Notes: generated by a model from the sequence alone, not told the origin. A DNA stretch of 64,000 nt from Rossellomorea marisflavi (GCF_009806575.1 NZ_CP047095.1:2794001-2858000); one strand, 5' to 3'; numbered from the stretch's first letter, positions 7,550-15,747 are shown. Numbers and translations are program-made.

Positions 7550-8605
7550 TCATACTCCCTGCATCATTTGGAACAGGGGCATCATGATTGAAAAGTAAAT
7601 GGCCATGATGAATAAGCCGACAAAACTGAAGATGACTGGCTGGATGTATTTAAGGAGGGCACCGCTCCTTTCTTCGAGTTCCACGAAGCACATATCCCCG
7701 TAGAGCTGCAATTCTTCCGGCAGCCGTCCGTTCGTTTGCCCATGGTGGATGATATAGGCGACCTCCGACTGAAAAAAAGGGATGGCACCTGCACACTCAT
7801 GGAGAGACATACCCGACTTCAAGCCCTGTATGAGCTCGCCGGATACATATTGAAGGGTCGGGCGGAAGGTTTGTTGTTCGATGATTCTGAGGGATTCGGT
7901 GATGGACACACCATTGCTTAGTAAAAACCCGAGTTCCCTTGCAAAGAAGTGGGTGTGTGCCAGTTTGAAGAAGCGGGATAGGAAAGGAATCCTGCTCGTG
8001 TGGATGGAAATGGTGACCGGGGAGATCCGGTGCCGGAAAAAGAAAAGAATGACCCCAGCTGAGAGAAGTACAGCAAGGATTCCCGCGAGCAGGAGGGGGA
8101 CGGCTTTTACGAACGAGAGTAAAAGCTGCACGCCAGTGGAAGGTTCATAGCCCATGGAGCTGTAGAGGGTTTCAAATTTCGGAAAAAGCACATTCCGGAG
8201 GAGGACCATCATCATTCCGGCGATGATGATGAGCATCAAGGGATACTGGATGACCCGCTTGAGCCTCTCTTGATTTTTCTGCTTCTGCAGGAGGTAATCC
8301 CCTGCACCCATGAGGGTTGCTCCCATCTGACCGTGGAACTCGGCAAAATAGATCTGGGCGCTCACATGGGTGGGGAGTGAGAGTTCTTTTGTGATGACCT
8401 TGGAAACCTGCACGCCTTCCTGCAGGGAATGGAGGATCCGGGTCTTCAAGACGGTCGCCTCCGGATGATCGGGTATGAGAAGGAAGTCCACTGCCTCACT
8501 GAACGTATATCCCTTCTCGAGGAGGGAACCCATACGCTTCAGGAACTTCCCCTGCTCATCCCTTTTCTTCATGTATCCATTTCCGATACTCAGATTCTGG
8601 AACAT
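7550..8605 (-). CDS. comGB: Competence pilus platform protein ComGB
   Basis: A 351-residue T2SSF/PilC-type polytopic membrane platform of the competence pilus. It has two repeated T2SSF domains, each with a cytoplasmic helical part, and three hydrophobic segments (LMLIIIAGMMMVLL, VPLLLAGILAVLLSAGVIL, and the C-terminal IFSFVGLFIMAIYF). The ATG at 8605 has AAGGGGGTGG nine bases upstream. The start overlaps the end of comGA by 50 bases. The reading frame is intact. Confidence 0.95.
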   Translation of the reverse strand: MFQNLSIGNGYMKKRDEQGKFLKRMGSLLEKGYTFSEAVDFLLIPDHPEATVLKTRILHSLQEGVQVSKVITKELSLPTHVSAQIYFAEFHGQMGATLMGAGDYLLQKQKNQERLKRVIQYPLMLIIIAGMMMVLLRNVLFPKFETLYSSMGYEPSTGVQLLLSFVKAVPLLLAGILAVLLSAGVILFFFRHRISPVTISIHTSRIPFLSRFFKLAHTHFFARELGFLLSNGVSITESLRIIEQQTFRPTLQYVSGELIQGLKSGMSLHECAGAIPFFQSEVAYIIHHGQTNGRLPEELQLYGDMCFVELEERSGALLKYIQPVIFSFVGLFIMAIYFSIMMPLFQMMQGV

Positions 8606-9191
8606 ATCCGAGTGCCACCCCCTTCCGGATGAGCTGCTTCAGCGTCAGGTATTGATGGTCGACCTTTTCCCCTTTTGCTTCCATCAGTACATTCTTCAGC
8701 TCTTTGCCCGTCAGGATCTCGAAAACCGTAGCCCGGTTGGTCCTCTTCCCTTCAGCGAGGCATTCCCCGAAGCAATCATTCCCGCAGACCGGGCATTTCA
8801 ATCGCAGCAGCCTCTGGGCAGAAACCGCCAAAATGGTCTGTTCGATATCATGCCATTTGATTCCGAGCTCCATGAGCCGGTAGATGGCCCCCTTCGCATC
8901 CCGCGTATGGACAGATGAGAGGACGAGATGTCCGGTGAGGGCTGCCCTGACGGCAATTTCAGCGGTTTCTTTATCCCGGATCTCCCCGACCATGATGATA
9001 TCCGGATCATGGCGAAGAATGGCTTTAAGACCGGTCGAATACGTGATACCTGCCTTTTCATTCACCTGGATCTGGACCATCTCATCGTGGGCCTTCTCAA
9101 CAGGATCTTCCAGGGTGATGACGTTGCGGTTAAGGGAAACGGCACAATGGTGGACAAGGGAGTAAAGGGTTGTCGTCTTCCCGCTTCCCGT
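8556..9191 (-). pseudogene. comGA: comGA, 3' fragment (split by integrative element)
   Basis: This is the C-terminal 60 percent of the competence pilus ATPase ComGA. Reading leftward from 9191 the frame opens with T-GSGKTTTLYSLV (second half of Walker A), then TLEDPVEKAHDEM (Asp box), EIRDKETAEIAVRAALTGH (Walker B) and LSSVHTRDAKG (His box), and ends KWIHEEKG. It has no start codon of its own at the junction; the first internal ATG is at 9080. Joined to 19350-19789 with one copy of the 2-bp core it gives 357 codons in frame, close to the 356-residue B. subtilis protein. While the element is integrated no intact ATPase can be made. Confidence 0.95.
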
Positions 9192-9207
9192 TAGTATAGT
9201 ACTTGGG
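9190..9207. other. Left attachment site of the element (core plus arm)
   Basis: The core dinucleotide is GT on the plus strand (AC on the minus) at 9190-9191. It is followed by a 6-base spacer and the arm AGTACTTGGG at 9198-9207. The arm is the exact reverse complement of the one at 19334-19343, at the same distance from its core. Left of the core is comGA sequence, right of it the AT-rich element. Confidence 0.88.
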
Positions 9208-9220
9208 GATGACCTTTTAG

Positions 9221-9262
9221 GAAATAAAAAAAGACTTTAAGCAGAAGTGCCTAAAGTCTTTA
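9221..9262 (-). terminator. Intrinsic terminator at the left end of the element
   Basis: AAAGACTTTA and TAAAGTCTTT form a 10-bp stem with an 11-base loop; on the leftward transcript it is followed by a U-rich run. It overlaps the last codons of the 40-residue gene at 9237-9359 and separates element transcription from the comGA 3' fragment, so comGB-GG get little read-through from the element. Confidence 0.75.
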
Positions 9263-9359
9263 ATATCCGTGCTGTATTTAATAAAGTGTCATGTGATGGG
9301 TCATTCAAAACCTCAACAATGATTTTTATATTCTTCTTTTTATTCAATACATTCCCCAT
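9237..9359 (-). CDS. Small protein of 40 residues, unknown
   Basis: A 40-codon frame reading MGNVLNKKKNIKIIVEVLND and ending in GTSA. Support comes from an AGGAGGT site (9371-9377) before an ATG at 9359 or an in-frame TTG at 9365, the terminator at its end, and a 38-bp element motif (9392-9429) placed upstream like those before two other element genes. It is rich in lysine and isoleucine with no recognised domain. The last gene at the element end, small and basic, would suit a regulator or a recombination directionality factor, but nothing shows this directly. Confidence 0.5.
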   Translation of the reverse strand: MGNVLNKKKNIKIIVEVLNDPSHDTLLNTARILKTLGTSA

Positions 9360-9391
9360 TTTCAATTAGTACCTCCTAGATTGTTCTGTTT

Positions 9392-9429
9392 CAAAGAGGT
9401 ACTTGCAATTTAAATACCAATTGGGACAT
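9392..9429 (-). promoter_or_regulatory. 38-bp element motif, copy 1
   Basis: On the minus strand: ATGTCC, 16 bases, TGCAAGT, 4 bases, CTTTG. The same pattern with identical spacing occurs at 15686-15723 and 17663-17700, each time 30-65 bases upstream of a leftward start codon. If ATGTCC and TGCAAGT act as -35 and -10 regions, transcription would begin near CTTTG, about 35 bases before the small gene at 9237-9359. Confidence 0.65.
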
Positions 9430-9973
9430 TGAGGTATTACAAGGAGTGACTAAATCAACAGAGTTCCATCATAATGAGGAAAAAAAGAAAAGTTTCCAGC
9501 ATGGTATATAACATCAAAATCCACAATTATACTGATCAGATACATCCAAAGATTCTACTTCGCAAAATGTTTGATATATGATTATCTAGAACCATCAAGA
9601 ATCTAAAATGTGGTATGAGTGAATACGTTAGTAAAATTAAGCAGGGGAGTTAAGAAGATACTTGAAAAGCAAGGTGTAACAAACGTCCCGAAAAACTTTA
9701 AACTTCCGCATACTTTTCATTTCGGACAACTATAATTAAATGGTAGAAAACTTACTAATGAGAATTGGGCTAGATTAACTGACTAGAACTGTTATGAAAC
9801 AACTTACGTGTAAATAATTATTACAAAAAAAGAAATAGCCAAGATCATTGGTTAATGCCCATGATCTTAGATATTTCCTTGAAGAGGTAGAATTAATTGA
9901 TTACTGCTTATTATAGTTATTTATAAAAGATTACCTTCTAAACGTCTTTTTACTTACTAGACATATATTATGA
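9430..9973. other. Gene-poor 540-bp stretch of the element, possible decayed coding sequence
   Basis: No intact gene is seen. On the plus strand one frame from about 9620 to 9800 reads like protein between stop codons: LEKQGVTNVPKNFKLPH, then after a stop LNGRKLTNENWARLTD, then another stop. This suggests a decayed gene, but I recognise no family. An inverted repeat AAGATCAT...ATGATCTT lies near 9840-9870, without a clear U run. Confidence 0.35.
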
Positions 9974-10339
9974 CTAAATATCTAATAAATTAGCTAGCTG
10001 TGAAAACCACTGGAAAACAAGGGATAAAAAATAAATCAACATCAATATGGCCAAAATTTGGACTAGTACATATAATATACCTCCAAAAGAATTATCAAAA
10101 AAAGAATATAAAAATTTTTTAAGCAACTTGGTAATTCCGAAAAATATCCACGCGTACATTATTCCAACTAAGGTACTTATAATTAATACCTCTATCGCAG
10201 CTTGAGTAATTAGTGTAGTGAATGCTGCAACCGCCGAAAACCCAAAAATAGTAAATAAACTACTAATTACACCTAACTTAGTAGAGGCCGGCACTTTCGG
10301 ATCTTTTAACTCAGATATTATTTTTTTCAGAAAACCCAT
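9974..10339 (-). CDS. Small membrane protein, third gene of the GHKL-HNH module
   Basis: About 121 residues starting MGFLKKIISELKDPKVP. Three strongly hydrophobic segments are visible (LGVISSLFTIFGFSAVAAF; ALIEVLI-type helix IEVLIISTLVGIMYAWIFF; ILYVLVQILAILMLIYFLSL). The start at 10339 is chosen for AAAGAGG about 10 bases upstream. It begins 25 bases after the HNH nuclease stop on the same strand, so it is probably the last gene of a three-gene operon. No family is recognised. In defence operons such proteins may act as membrane effectors, but that is speculation here. Confidence 0.7.
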   Translation of the reverse strand: MGFLKKIISELKDPKVPASTKLGVISSLFTIFGFSAVAAFTTLITQAAIEVLIISTLVGIMYAWIFFGITKLLKKFLYSFFDNSFGGILYVLVQILAILMLIYFLSLVFQWFSQLANLLDI

Positions 10340-10364
10340 GGATAACATTCCTCTTTCCAACTAT

Positions 10365-11444
10365 TTATTCATACATCTTTATTAAACTTTCGTACGTTAC
10401 AGCAATTCCAAAATCATTTAGTTCATCTGCTTTATTTTTGTATAATTCTCTAATCATTAGTTCACGTTCAGTTTTGCTTGCGTGATGAATCTGCCTATGA
10501 CAATTTGGACAAATAGATACAATATTTCCTGGAACATCTAGACTCCAGATAAAATCACTCTGGAACCTAATAGGAATAAGATGGTGTGCTTCTACAAAAT
10601 TCTCCCCTGTTACAGCAGATTTGAAAGTTTTATGGTTTTGATCATATTCACATGAATAATTTGAATTTAGTAATGCTTCTTTAGCAATTGCAGCATCTCT
10701 TTTCCATTTACTCCGTTCACCTGTTTGTTCTTTTAAAGGTACAGGTTGGGGTACATATGGGGTATGGGTAGGAGATACTAATTGCACGTCAGATTGAAAC
10801 TGAGTATCGTCGATCGCTTCAATATTAAGTAAATAATCAATAAAATGTTCCGTATTTCTACGACCCATAGTAATTTTCAGCCTGCGATAAACCCTTATCA
10901 TTTTCTTCAGATCATCAAATAACTCGTCATCATCAGGAAGACTTTTTAATGAATAATACTTTCCGCATATATGTGCCGCCATATAGTTTTGGGCATTATC
11001 TGTAGTGGACCTTAAATCAATTTCGTTATTCGGAAAATCTTCTTTGGAGTAATCTAAAGAACTTCTTAATATACTTGATACTTCTTTCATTTTGCTTCTT
11101 GGCTTATTTCCTTTATATTTATTCTTTATATATGTAGTGCCTTGATTTAATGATAAGTAAACGCCAGTCATGTCATTTTTAAATAGATATACAATGTAAA
11201 ACCCTTTCGTTGCTGAATTAGTAATAGTACGGTCCATAATACTTACCCAAGGGGTTTCTGTCCATTTACCCTGCCCAACAGAACCCTGAACTTTGAATAG
11301 GAATTCAATACTGCGGGATTTGTGCTTAATTAATTCTGGGAATTCTCTTGTTATGTATTTTGCCATTTCATTTTCAGTAGGTTTGAATGGTAAAGATATT
11401 TGGTCTAAGTAATTAGTTAATACTTTCTCAAAAGCTTTCCTCAT
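10365..11444 (-). CDS. McrB-N (DUF3578) plus HNH endonuclease
   Basis: A 359-residue two-domain nuclease. The first 180 residues match the McrB N-terminal DUF3578 type, with GSVGQGKWTETPWVSIMD, then TNSATKGFYIVYLF and YLSLNQGTT; relatives of this domain bind modified DNA in type IV restriction. A linker follows, then a C-terminal HNH domain: CEYDQNHKTF, VEAHHLIPI (catalytic HH), NIVSICPNCHRQIHH (N, CxxC, H). ATG 11444 is set by an excellent AGGAGGG. It follows the GHKL ATPase after 52 bases holding a terminator-like hairpin. Likely role: cleavage of foreign or modified DNA, with the ATPase as partner. Confidence 0.85.
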   Translation of the reverse strand: MRKAFEKVLTNYLDQISLPFKPTENEMAKYITREFPELIKHKSRSIEFLFKVQGSVGQGKWTETPWVSIMDRTITNSATKGFYIVYLFKNDMTGVYLSLNQGTTYIKNKYKGNKPRSKMKEVSSILRSSLDYSKEDFPNNEIDLRSTTDNAQNYMAAHICGKYYSLKSLPDDDELFDDLKKMIRVYRRLKITMGRRNTEHFIDYLLNIEAIDDTQFQSDVQLVSPTHTPYVPQPVPLKEQTGERSKWKRDAAIAKEALLNSNYSCEYDQNHKTFKSAVTGENFVEAHHLIPIRFQSDFIWSLDVPGNIVSICPNCHRQIHHASKTERELMIRELYKNKADELNDFGIAVTYESLIKMYE

Positions 11445-11465
11445 AATATCCCTCCTGGAACAACT

Positions 11466-11492
11466 AAAAAGGGTGGAACTTTCCCACCCTTT
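11466..11492 (-). terminator. Terminator-like hairpin between the ATPase and nuclease genes
   Basis: On the leftward strand AAAGGGTGG, a 7-base loop and CCACCCTTT are followed by TTTTAG. It has the shape of an intrinsic terminator but lies inside the module, 20-odd bases before the nuclease ribosome binding site. It would let only a fraction of transcripts reach the nuclease and membrane protein, keeping the putative toxic part low. Confidence 0.7.
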
Positions 11493-11496
11493 CAAA

Positions 11497-13359
11497 TTAC
11501 AATTCTGCACTAAACTTTTTATTCAGGACCGTCTTCAATTCAATAATGGGTAAGAAATTCGTGTTTCTTCCAAGACCTGCTACTTCATGCGTCACTCCAT
11601 AGTATGCGTTTTCTGACTGATCTACTTCTTTCAAAACAATGCCTTCTGTTTCAACAAACTCATTGACCTTATCATATTCTACACTCCAACAAACTAAAAT
11701 ATCTATATCTTGTAATCGTTTTTTCACCTCTTTTAGATCTCTAAAAATGCCTCTTAGAAATGTTTTATATTCAATTACAATCTCTCGATCCATTTCTGCT
11801 TGACGATTTTTTACACTTTCAGATATTCCTAAGGGATCATGTGGAAGTAAAATTTCTTGTGGGAAATCAGTTTTATAATCATATAGGCCATCATAGACGT
11901 CAAATCCTGAAATTACTTTTGGAAAATAACCTGGTAAAACCCCTCTACTTATCAACTCGGTAAAGAGAGTAATTACTTCTTGTTCATTATCGATAGGGAA
12001 ATATTTATGGACCAAATCAATTTCAAGTAGTTGTTTGTTAGCTAGTTTATTTCTTAATTCTCTCTTAGCATCATATCCATCAGTATTTATCCGCGTATCT
12101 ACACCAAGCACATATTCTCTGTAGTCAATAAAGTTCTTGTCCTTTAGTAGCTTTTTAACTACAGCAACTATTTGTGCTGCCCGATATTCAGTAATACCTT
12201 TCCTACCGCTATCTAATTCATTCTTGACTTCTTTATTTTCATCAATCACATCTACAATTACAGTAAAAGGAAGATAACTACCGTGACTTAGAGGATCTAA
12301 ACATATACCAGTTGGTAACCCATCGATCGCTAACCATATTCCATTTTTTACATGTAAGTTCTCATATTGGTCATCATTAGGAAACTTGTCATTGTATGTT
12401 TTCAGGTGGGCTTTACTTGTTTCAGCAATATAAATATTTACTTTTAATGGATTAATTAAACCAATGTTAACATCAGTGTATTTTCCGTCGATTAGCATTG
12501 CTTTTCTAGCCACTCGTTTTCCTGATTGGTCTAAGTGTTGTGTCGCTTTAATGAAATCATCATAATCATTTATGTCATAAAAGTTACCGGATGGATATAT
12601 TTTTTTGATTATTTCTCTTGTTGATAAATGTCCTGCTTTAATCGGAACTACCTGATCATTAACTTCTACATGAATATTAAATAAATTTGTGTCTTCATTA
12701 AATATGCTGTCAACTAAACCAACAGCAGATTTCGTTCGTAAAATGTATTCAAGCATTTCAATTGAGTTAGCATGATAAAATGCAGAGTTTATGTTCTTTT
12801 CTAGTGTTTCGTTAGGGAACTTTTTGGGAAAGCGAAGAGTTATCTTAGTTCCACATTCTTCCAGAGTCTCCTCTTCGTTTTGTCCGTTCTTTTCCTCTTC
12901 TGAAAGCGGGAGGTCGGCACCTTCAAATACGAATTTATATAGGTCAAAATAGGTTCTCGATGCTTTTTTTCCTTTATAAACACTTTCAATTCTAATAAAT
13001 TCTGTTTGAAAAGACACAAAGGTAAAACCATACCCCATAAAACCGTATTTGCCTCTACCTTCTTTTCTTTTTAACGACTCACCCATGACTAGGATACTTG
13101 AGATATCTGAGGGTTTAATACCTATACCATTATCTTCAATAAATATTTCTCGTTCTTCTGTGTGGAATGAAAGCTTTATTTCTCCATTATTAATGTCTGC
13201 ATACCCGAACTTATCAATGATTGCATCAACAGCATTCTGTAACAATTCTGTATAAAGATCCCAAGATGATCGGTAACTCATAATAGTTCTTCTGACATTC
13301 TCTCTAATTTGTTCAATTGCCAATGAAGAAAACTTACTCCCCAATTCTCCAACATTCAT
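11497..13359 (-). CDS. GHKL/Hsp90-type ATPase, partner of the HNH nuclease
   Basis: About 620 residues. The N-terminal Bergerat-fold ATPase has the N box ELLQNAVDAIID (near residue 40), the G1 box EDNGIGIKPSD (near 75) and the G2 box EGRGKYGFMGYGFTFV (near 100), as in Hsp90, MutL and Morc proteins. The remaining 450 residues match nothing I recognise. ATG 13359 follows GGGAGGG eight bases upstream. A -10-like TATACT lies near 13400. It heads an operon with the McrB-N/HNH nuclease and a membrane protein. I infer a sensor or clamp ATPase of a defence module; substrate and trigger are unknown. Confidence 0.85.
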   Translation of the reverse strand: MNVGELGSKFSSLAIEQIRENVRRTIMSYRSSWDLYTELLQNAVDAIIDKFGYADINNGEIKLSFHTEEREIFIEDNGIGIKPSDISSILVMGESLKRKEGRGKYGFMGYGFTFVSFQTEFIRIESVYKGKKASRTYFDLYKFVFEGADLPLSEEEKNGQNEEETLEECGTKITLRFPKKFPNETLEKNINSAFYHANSIEMLEYILRTKSAVGLVDSIFNEDTNLFNIHVEVNDQVVPIKAGHLSTREIIKKIYPSGNFYDINDYDDFIKATQHLDQSGKRVARKAMLIDGKYTDVNIGLINPLKVNIYIAETSKAHLKTYNDKFPNDDQYENLHVKNGIWLAIDGLPTGICLDPLSHGSYLPFTVIVDVIDENKEVKNELDSGRKGITEYRAAQIVAVVKKLLKDKNFIDYREYVLGVDTRINTDGYDAKRELRNKLANKQLLEIDLVHKYFPIDNEQEVITLFTELISRGVLPGYFPKVISGFDVYDGLYDYKTDFPQEILLPHDPLGISESVKNRQAEMDREIVIEYKTFLRGIFRDLKEVKKRLQDIDILVCWSVEYDKVNEFVETEGIVLKEVDQSENAYYGVTHEVAGLGRNTNFLPIIELKTVLNKKFSAEL

Positions 13360-13365
13360 AAACAA

Positions 13366-14300
13366 TTCCCTCCCATAATTTTCTTTCTACTAGTATATTT
13401 TAACTATAAAGGTTAGAAAAGGGAATAAAAAGATGAATTGGTATAAAGGTTTTTAAAAACTGCTACAAAAATTTTCAAAAGGTTGGTCTTGATATAAACA
13501 ACTCATATACTTGACCACCACAATCTAATAGTATAAAACAACACTAAAAGGTTTTTGACATAGTGCATAAATTTTGCAGACACCAGATTCCCCCCCACTT
13601 ATACCCCCATCCCCCTATGGTGGGGGGCATATCATATGTTTACAGTGTGATCTATTTTCAGGGATCTGTTACTCCAGTACATATCTTCTATTATTCTTAT
13701 CATTTTTTGGTACATTACCTTAATTATTCATCCCTTCTAATTTTCCATTCTTATGTTAACCTCATCTTTTGTTGTCGTTGTCTTTACCTTTACTGCAGAT
13801 GCTATTTGGTGGTGGTATCTCTTACTCTCCTCTGCATTGGAGTGCCCCTATACGCTGCTGTAATGGTCCTTTACACGCTTGTATAGTGTGCGGTAACTCA
13901 ATATGAGTATGTATCCCTCCCCCCTTTTAATCAGCATTTGTGTCGGATATTTCTAACAGCGTCGGTTTTTTACTACCACATCTTGTAGATCATTAAGTAG
14001 AAAAGCCTTCTGAAAATATGTATGGTACATCTAGGGATTCATATCGTGTCATTTATGTATGAGTAATTAGTCCACGGCGTATAGTCCTGATCTATTTATC
14101 TAAAGCCACTACTAATTCTTTAAGGAAGAAAAGTTTGAGTTTAAATCACAAAAATAATAATGGATTCAGGTTTAGATCAAGCTTAACTTTTGGTATTTTC
14201 GGAGGATTAAATACACTTATAATAAAAAGATGGAGTAGTCGTATTTGACTTACCGAGTGTATAAGTTATGAATCAAAACTTAACTTTCCCTTCTATAACT
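13366..14300. other. 935-bp intergenic stretch with a G/C-run hairpin
   Basis: Between the divergent ATPase and resolvase genes no convincing gene is seen; a plus-strand frame at 13563-13886 has composition and residues of non-coding DNA (runs of S, Y, V and H, no ribosome site). The notable part is 13591-13627, where CCCCCCAC and GTGGGGGG form a strong stem in an otherwise AT-rich area, with CCAT/ATGG as an alternative pairing inside. Its place in a divergent intergenic region would suit an origin or a regulatory site. Confidence 0.45.
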
Positions 14301-14381
14301 GTGTCATAACTTAATAGTATTGACACCATTTTTTTAATGCTGTATTATCAACTCACCAACAGGTGTCATAACTTAGTGTCA
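14301..14381 (+). promoter_or_regulatory. Resolvase promoter and res-like recombination sites
   Basis: GTGTCA...TGACAC is a 26-base dyad (14301-14326) with the size and symmetry of a resolvase crossover subsite. A partial second copy, GTGTCATAACTTAGTGTCA, lies at 14363-14381; the 13 bases GTGTCATAACTTA are identical in both. Between them is a near-consensus sigma-A promoter, TTGACA (14320-14325), 17 bases, TATTAT (14343-14348). The promoter is flanked by both sites, so the resolvase would repress itself, as Tn3-type resolvases do. Confidence 0.7.
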
Positions 14382-14409
14382 AAAATTGATTTAGAAAGGA
14401 CTAATACAT

Positions 14410-14970
14410 ATGAAATATGGATATGCAAGAGTAAGTACTTTGTCGCAAGAATTAGAGATACAGCTACTTGCACTAGAAAATGAAAACTGTGATCTAATCT
14501 TCTCAGAGAAATACACTGGAACTAGATCAGACAGACCCCAATTCAATGAATTACTTAATTCACTTAAAGACGGTGATACTTTGGTTGTTACCAAACTCGA
14601 CAGACTAGCAAGAAATACTTTAGAAGGTATCCAGATAGTTAGGGACTTATTTTCCAAGGGTATAAGAGTTCACGTTCTAAATGTTGGTCTGTTAGAAGAT
14701 ACTACAATGGGACGTTTCTTTCTAACAACATTGTTAGCAGTTGCTGAAATGGAAAGGAATATGATTGTAGAACGAACTCAGGAAGGTAAGGCGATAGCTA
14801 GAAAACGTCAAGACTTCAGGGAAGGTAGACCTAAGGTTTATGGGAAGAAGCAAATTGAACATGCTTTAGGACTACTAGAAAGCCGTTCATATAAGCAAGT
14901 AGAAGAGATCACAGGTATAAGTAAAAGTACGCTTATTAGGGCAAAGAATAAGCTAAAGACGTCACATTAA
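14410..14970 (+). CDS. Small serine recombinase (resolvase/invertase family)
   Basis: A 186-residue serine recombinase of Tn3-resolvase/Hin type. The catalytic serine is in YARVS (residue 9). The conserved arginines are in [10 protein letters not shown] and TKLDRLARN (near 65), and the long E helix is [19 protein letters not shown] (near 115). The C-terminal part holds a helix-turn-helix ([20 protein letters not shown]). AGAAAGGA lies nine bases before the ATG. It is the only plus-strand gene of the element. A role in resolving multimers or element cointegrates at the upstream res-like sites is likely. Confidence 0.93.
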   Translation: MKYGYARVSTLSQELEIQLLALENENCDLIFSEKYTGTRSDRPQFNELLNSLKDGDTLVVTKLDRLARNTLEGIQIVRDLFSKGIRVHVLNVGLLEDTTMGRFFLTTLLAVAEMERNMIVERTQEGKAIARKRQDFREGRPKVYGKKQIEHALGLLESRSYKQVEEITGISKSTLIRAKNKLKTSH

Positions 14971-15107
14971 AGGCCATCGCAGCTTTACCTGCCATTGTGC
15001 AGACAACTTTTTATACAGGTGATTAACCTATAGCCGACTTGCTTTTGTGCAAAAAAATATTCTCAGAGGGCACAAGTATGCACAGTGTTAAAGGGATAAT
15101 TCACAAG

Positions 15108-15141
15108 AAAAAGCTGGAAGAATGCATACCTCCAGCTTCTG
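15108..15141 (-). terminator. Intrinsic terminator after the small HTH gene
   Basis: AAGCTGGAGG-type stem: AGCTGGA and TCCAGCT pair around a 13-base loop, with a U-rich tract on the leftward strand. It lies a few bases past the stop codon of the 15145-15375 gene. Confidence 0.7.
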
Positions 15142-15144
15142 ATC

Positions 15145-15375
15145 CTAATTAAATATCTCAATCACTTTGTTAAGATTGTTTCTCTTATAGTCAGTGAAAG
15201 CGTAGTAACAATCTTTTCTACTTTTTCCATTAACAATATTCTTTATGGTTGTTCTAGATACATTGTATCTTTTTTCTATTTCAAAGGGTTGTAACCCCTT
15301 AACCATATATAGATACAGAATTTCATAAACTTGCCTATCGGTTAATTTAATGTTATAAAACCCATGATCATTCAT
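15145..15375 (-). CDS. Small helix-turn-helix protein
   Basis: About 76 residues from MNDHGFYNIKLTDRQVYEIL. A helix-turn-helix is likely in LQPFEIEKRYNVSRTTIKNI, the pattern of a resolvase-like or sigma-4-like HTH. I chose the start at 15375 because CAGGAG lies nine bases upstream; a longer frame to 15417 has no ribosome site. It follows the 67-residue gene at 15430 on the same strand. A small DNA-binding regulator of the element is the natural reading and it is a candidate to bind the 38-bp motif, but this is inference. Confidence 0.65.
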   Translation of the reverse strand: MNDHGFYNIKLTDRQVYEILYLYMVKGLQPFEIEKRYNVSRTTIKNIVNGKSRKDCYYAFTDYKRNNLNKVIEIFN

Positions 15376-15429
15376 TAGCAACATCTCCTGAATTTTAGTA
15401 TCATTCTCAATTTTCACATTTTATTAATC

Positions 15430-15633
15430 TTATTCAGCAAATGGTTCTAGGTTTATAACCAACTGCCTTACGATTCCTTTTTGATCTGTTTTACCCATCA
15501 CAGAAAACCACCCTCCATCACTTTCTGTTTCTATATGCAGTCCTAAAATTTCGCAGTCCCCTAATCCTATAGTTCCTGTATCTGTAGCAAACTCTCCTAA
15601 TTTGATGATGCCGTTTTTTACATTTGTTTTCAT
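15430..15633 (-). CDS. Small acidic protein of 67 residues, unknown
   Basis: Starts MKTNVKNGIIKLGEFATDTG after a GTGGAGGAA site. It is an acidic, glycine-rich protein with alternating hydrophobic residues (IGLGDCEILGLHIETESDGG), suggesting a small beta-rich fold; no known family. The 38-bp element motif (copy 2) lies 53 bases upstream of its ATG, so it probably heads a short transcript with the small HTH gene that follows. Confidence 0.6.
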   Translation of the reverse strand: MKTNVKNGIIKLGEFATDTGTIGLGDCEILGLHIETESDGGWFSVMGKTDQKGIVRQLVINLEPFAE

Positions 15634-15685
15634 TTTTTATTCCTCCACTTTAATTTTTAAAGGGCTGTGCATGTATCAACCCTCT

Positions 15686-15723
15686 CAAAGGAGTACTTGC
15701 AATTTCATTTCTAACTAGGACAT
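15686..15723 (-). promoter_or_regulatory. 38-bp element motif, copy 2
   Basis: On the minus strand: ATGTCC, 16 bases, TGCAAGT, 4 bases, CTTTG, the same fixed spacing as copies 1 and 3. Outside the motif the flanks differ from copy 1, apart from a few bases, so conservation is confined to the motif. It lies 53 bases upstream of the 67-residue gene. Confidence 0.65.
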
Positions 15724-15747
15724 TGAAATAAAATTAAATTTACTACA

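Noticed and set aside
13563-13886. Plus-strand 107-codon frame in the element
   Set aside because: It spans the G/C-run hairpin, has no Shine-Dalgarno sequence and reads as low-complexity aromatic and serine-rich text.
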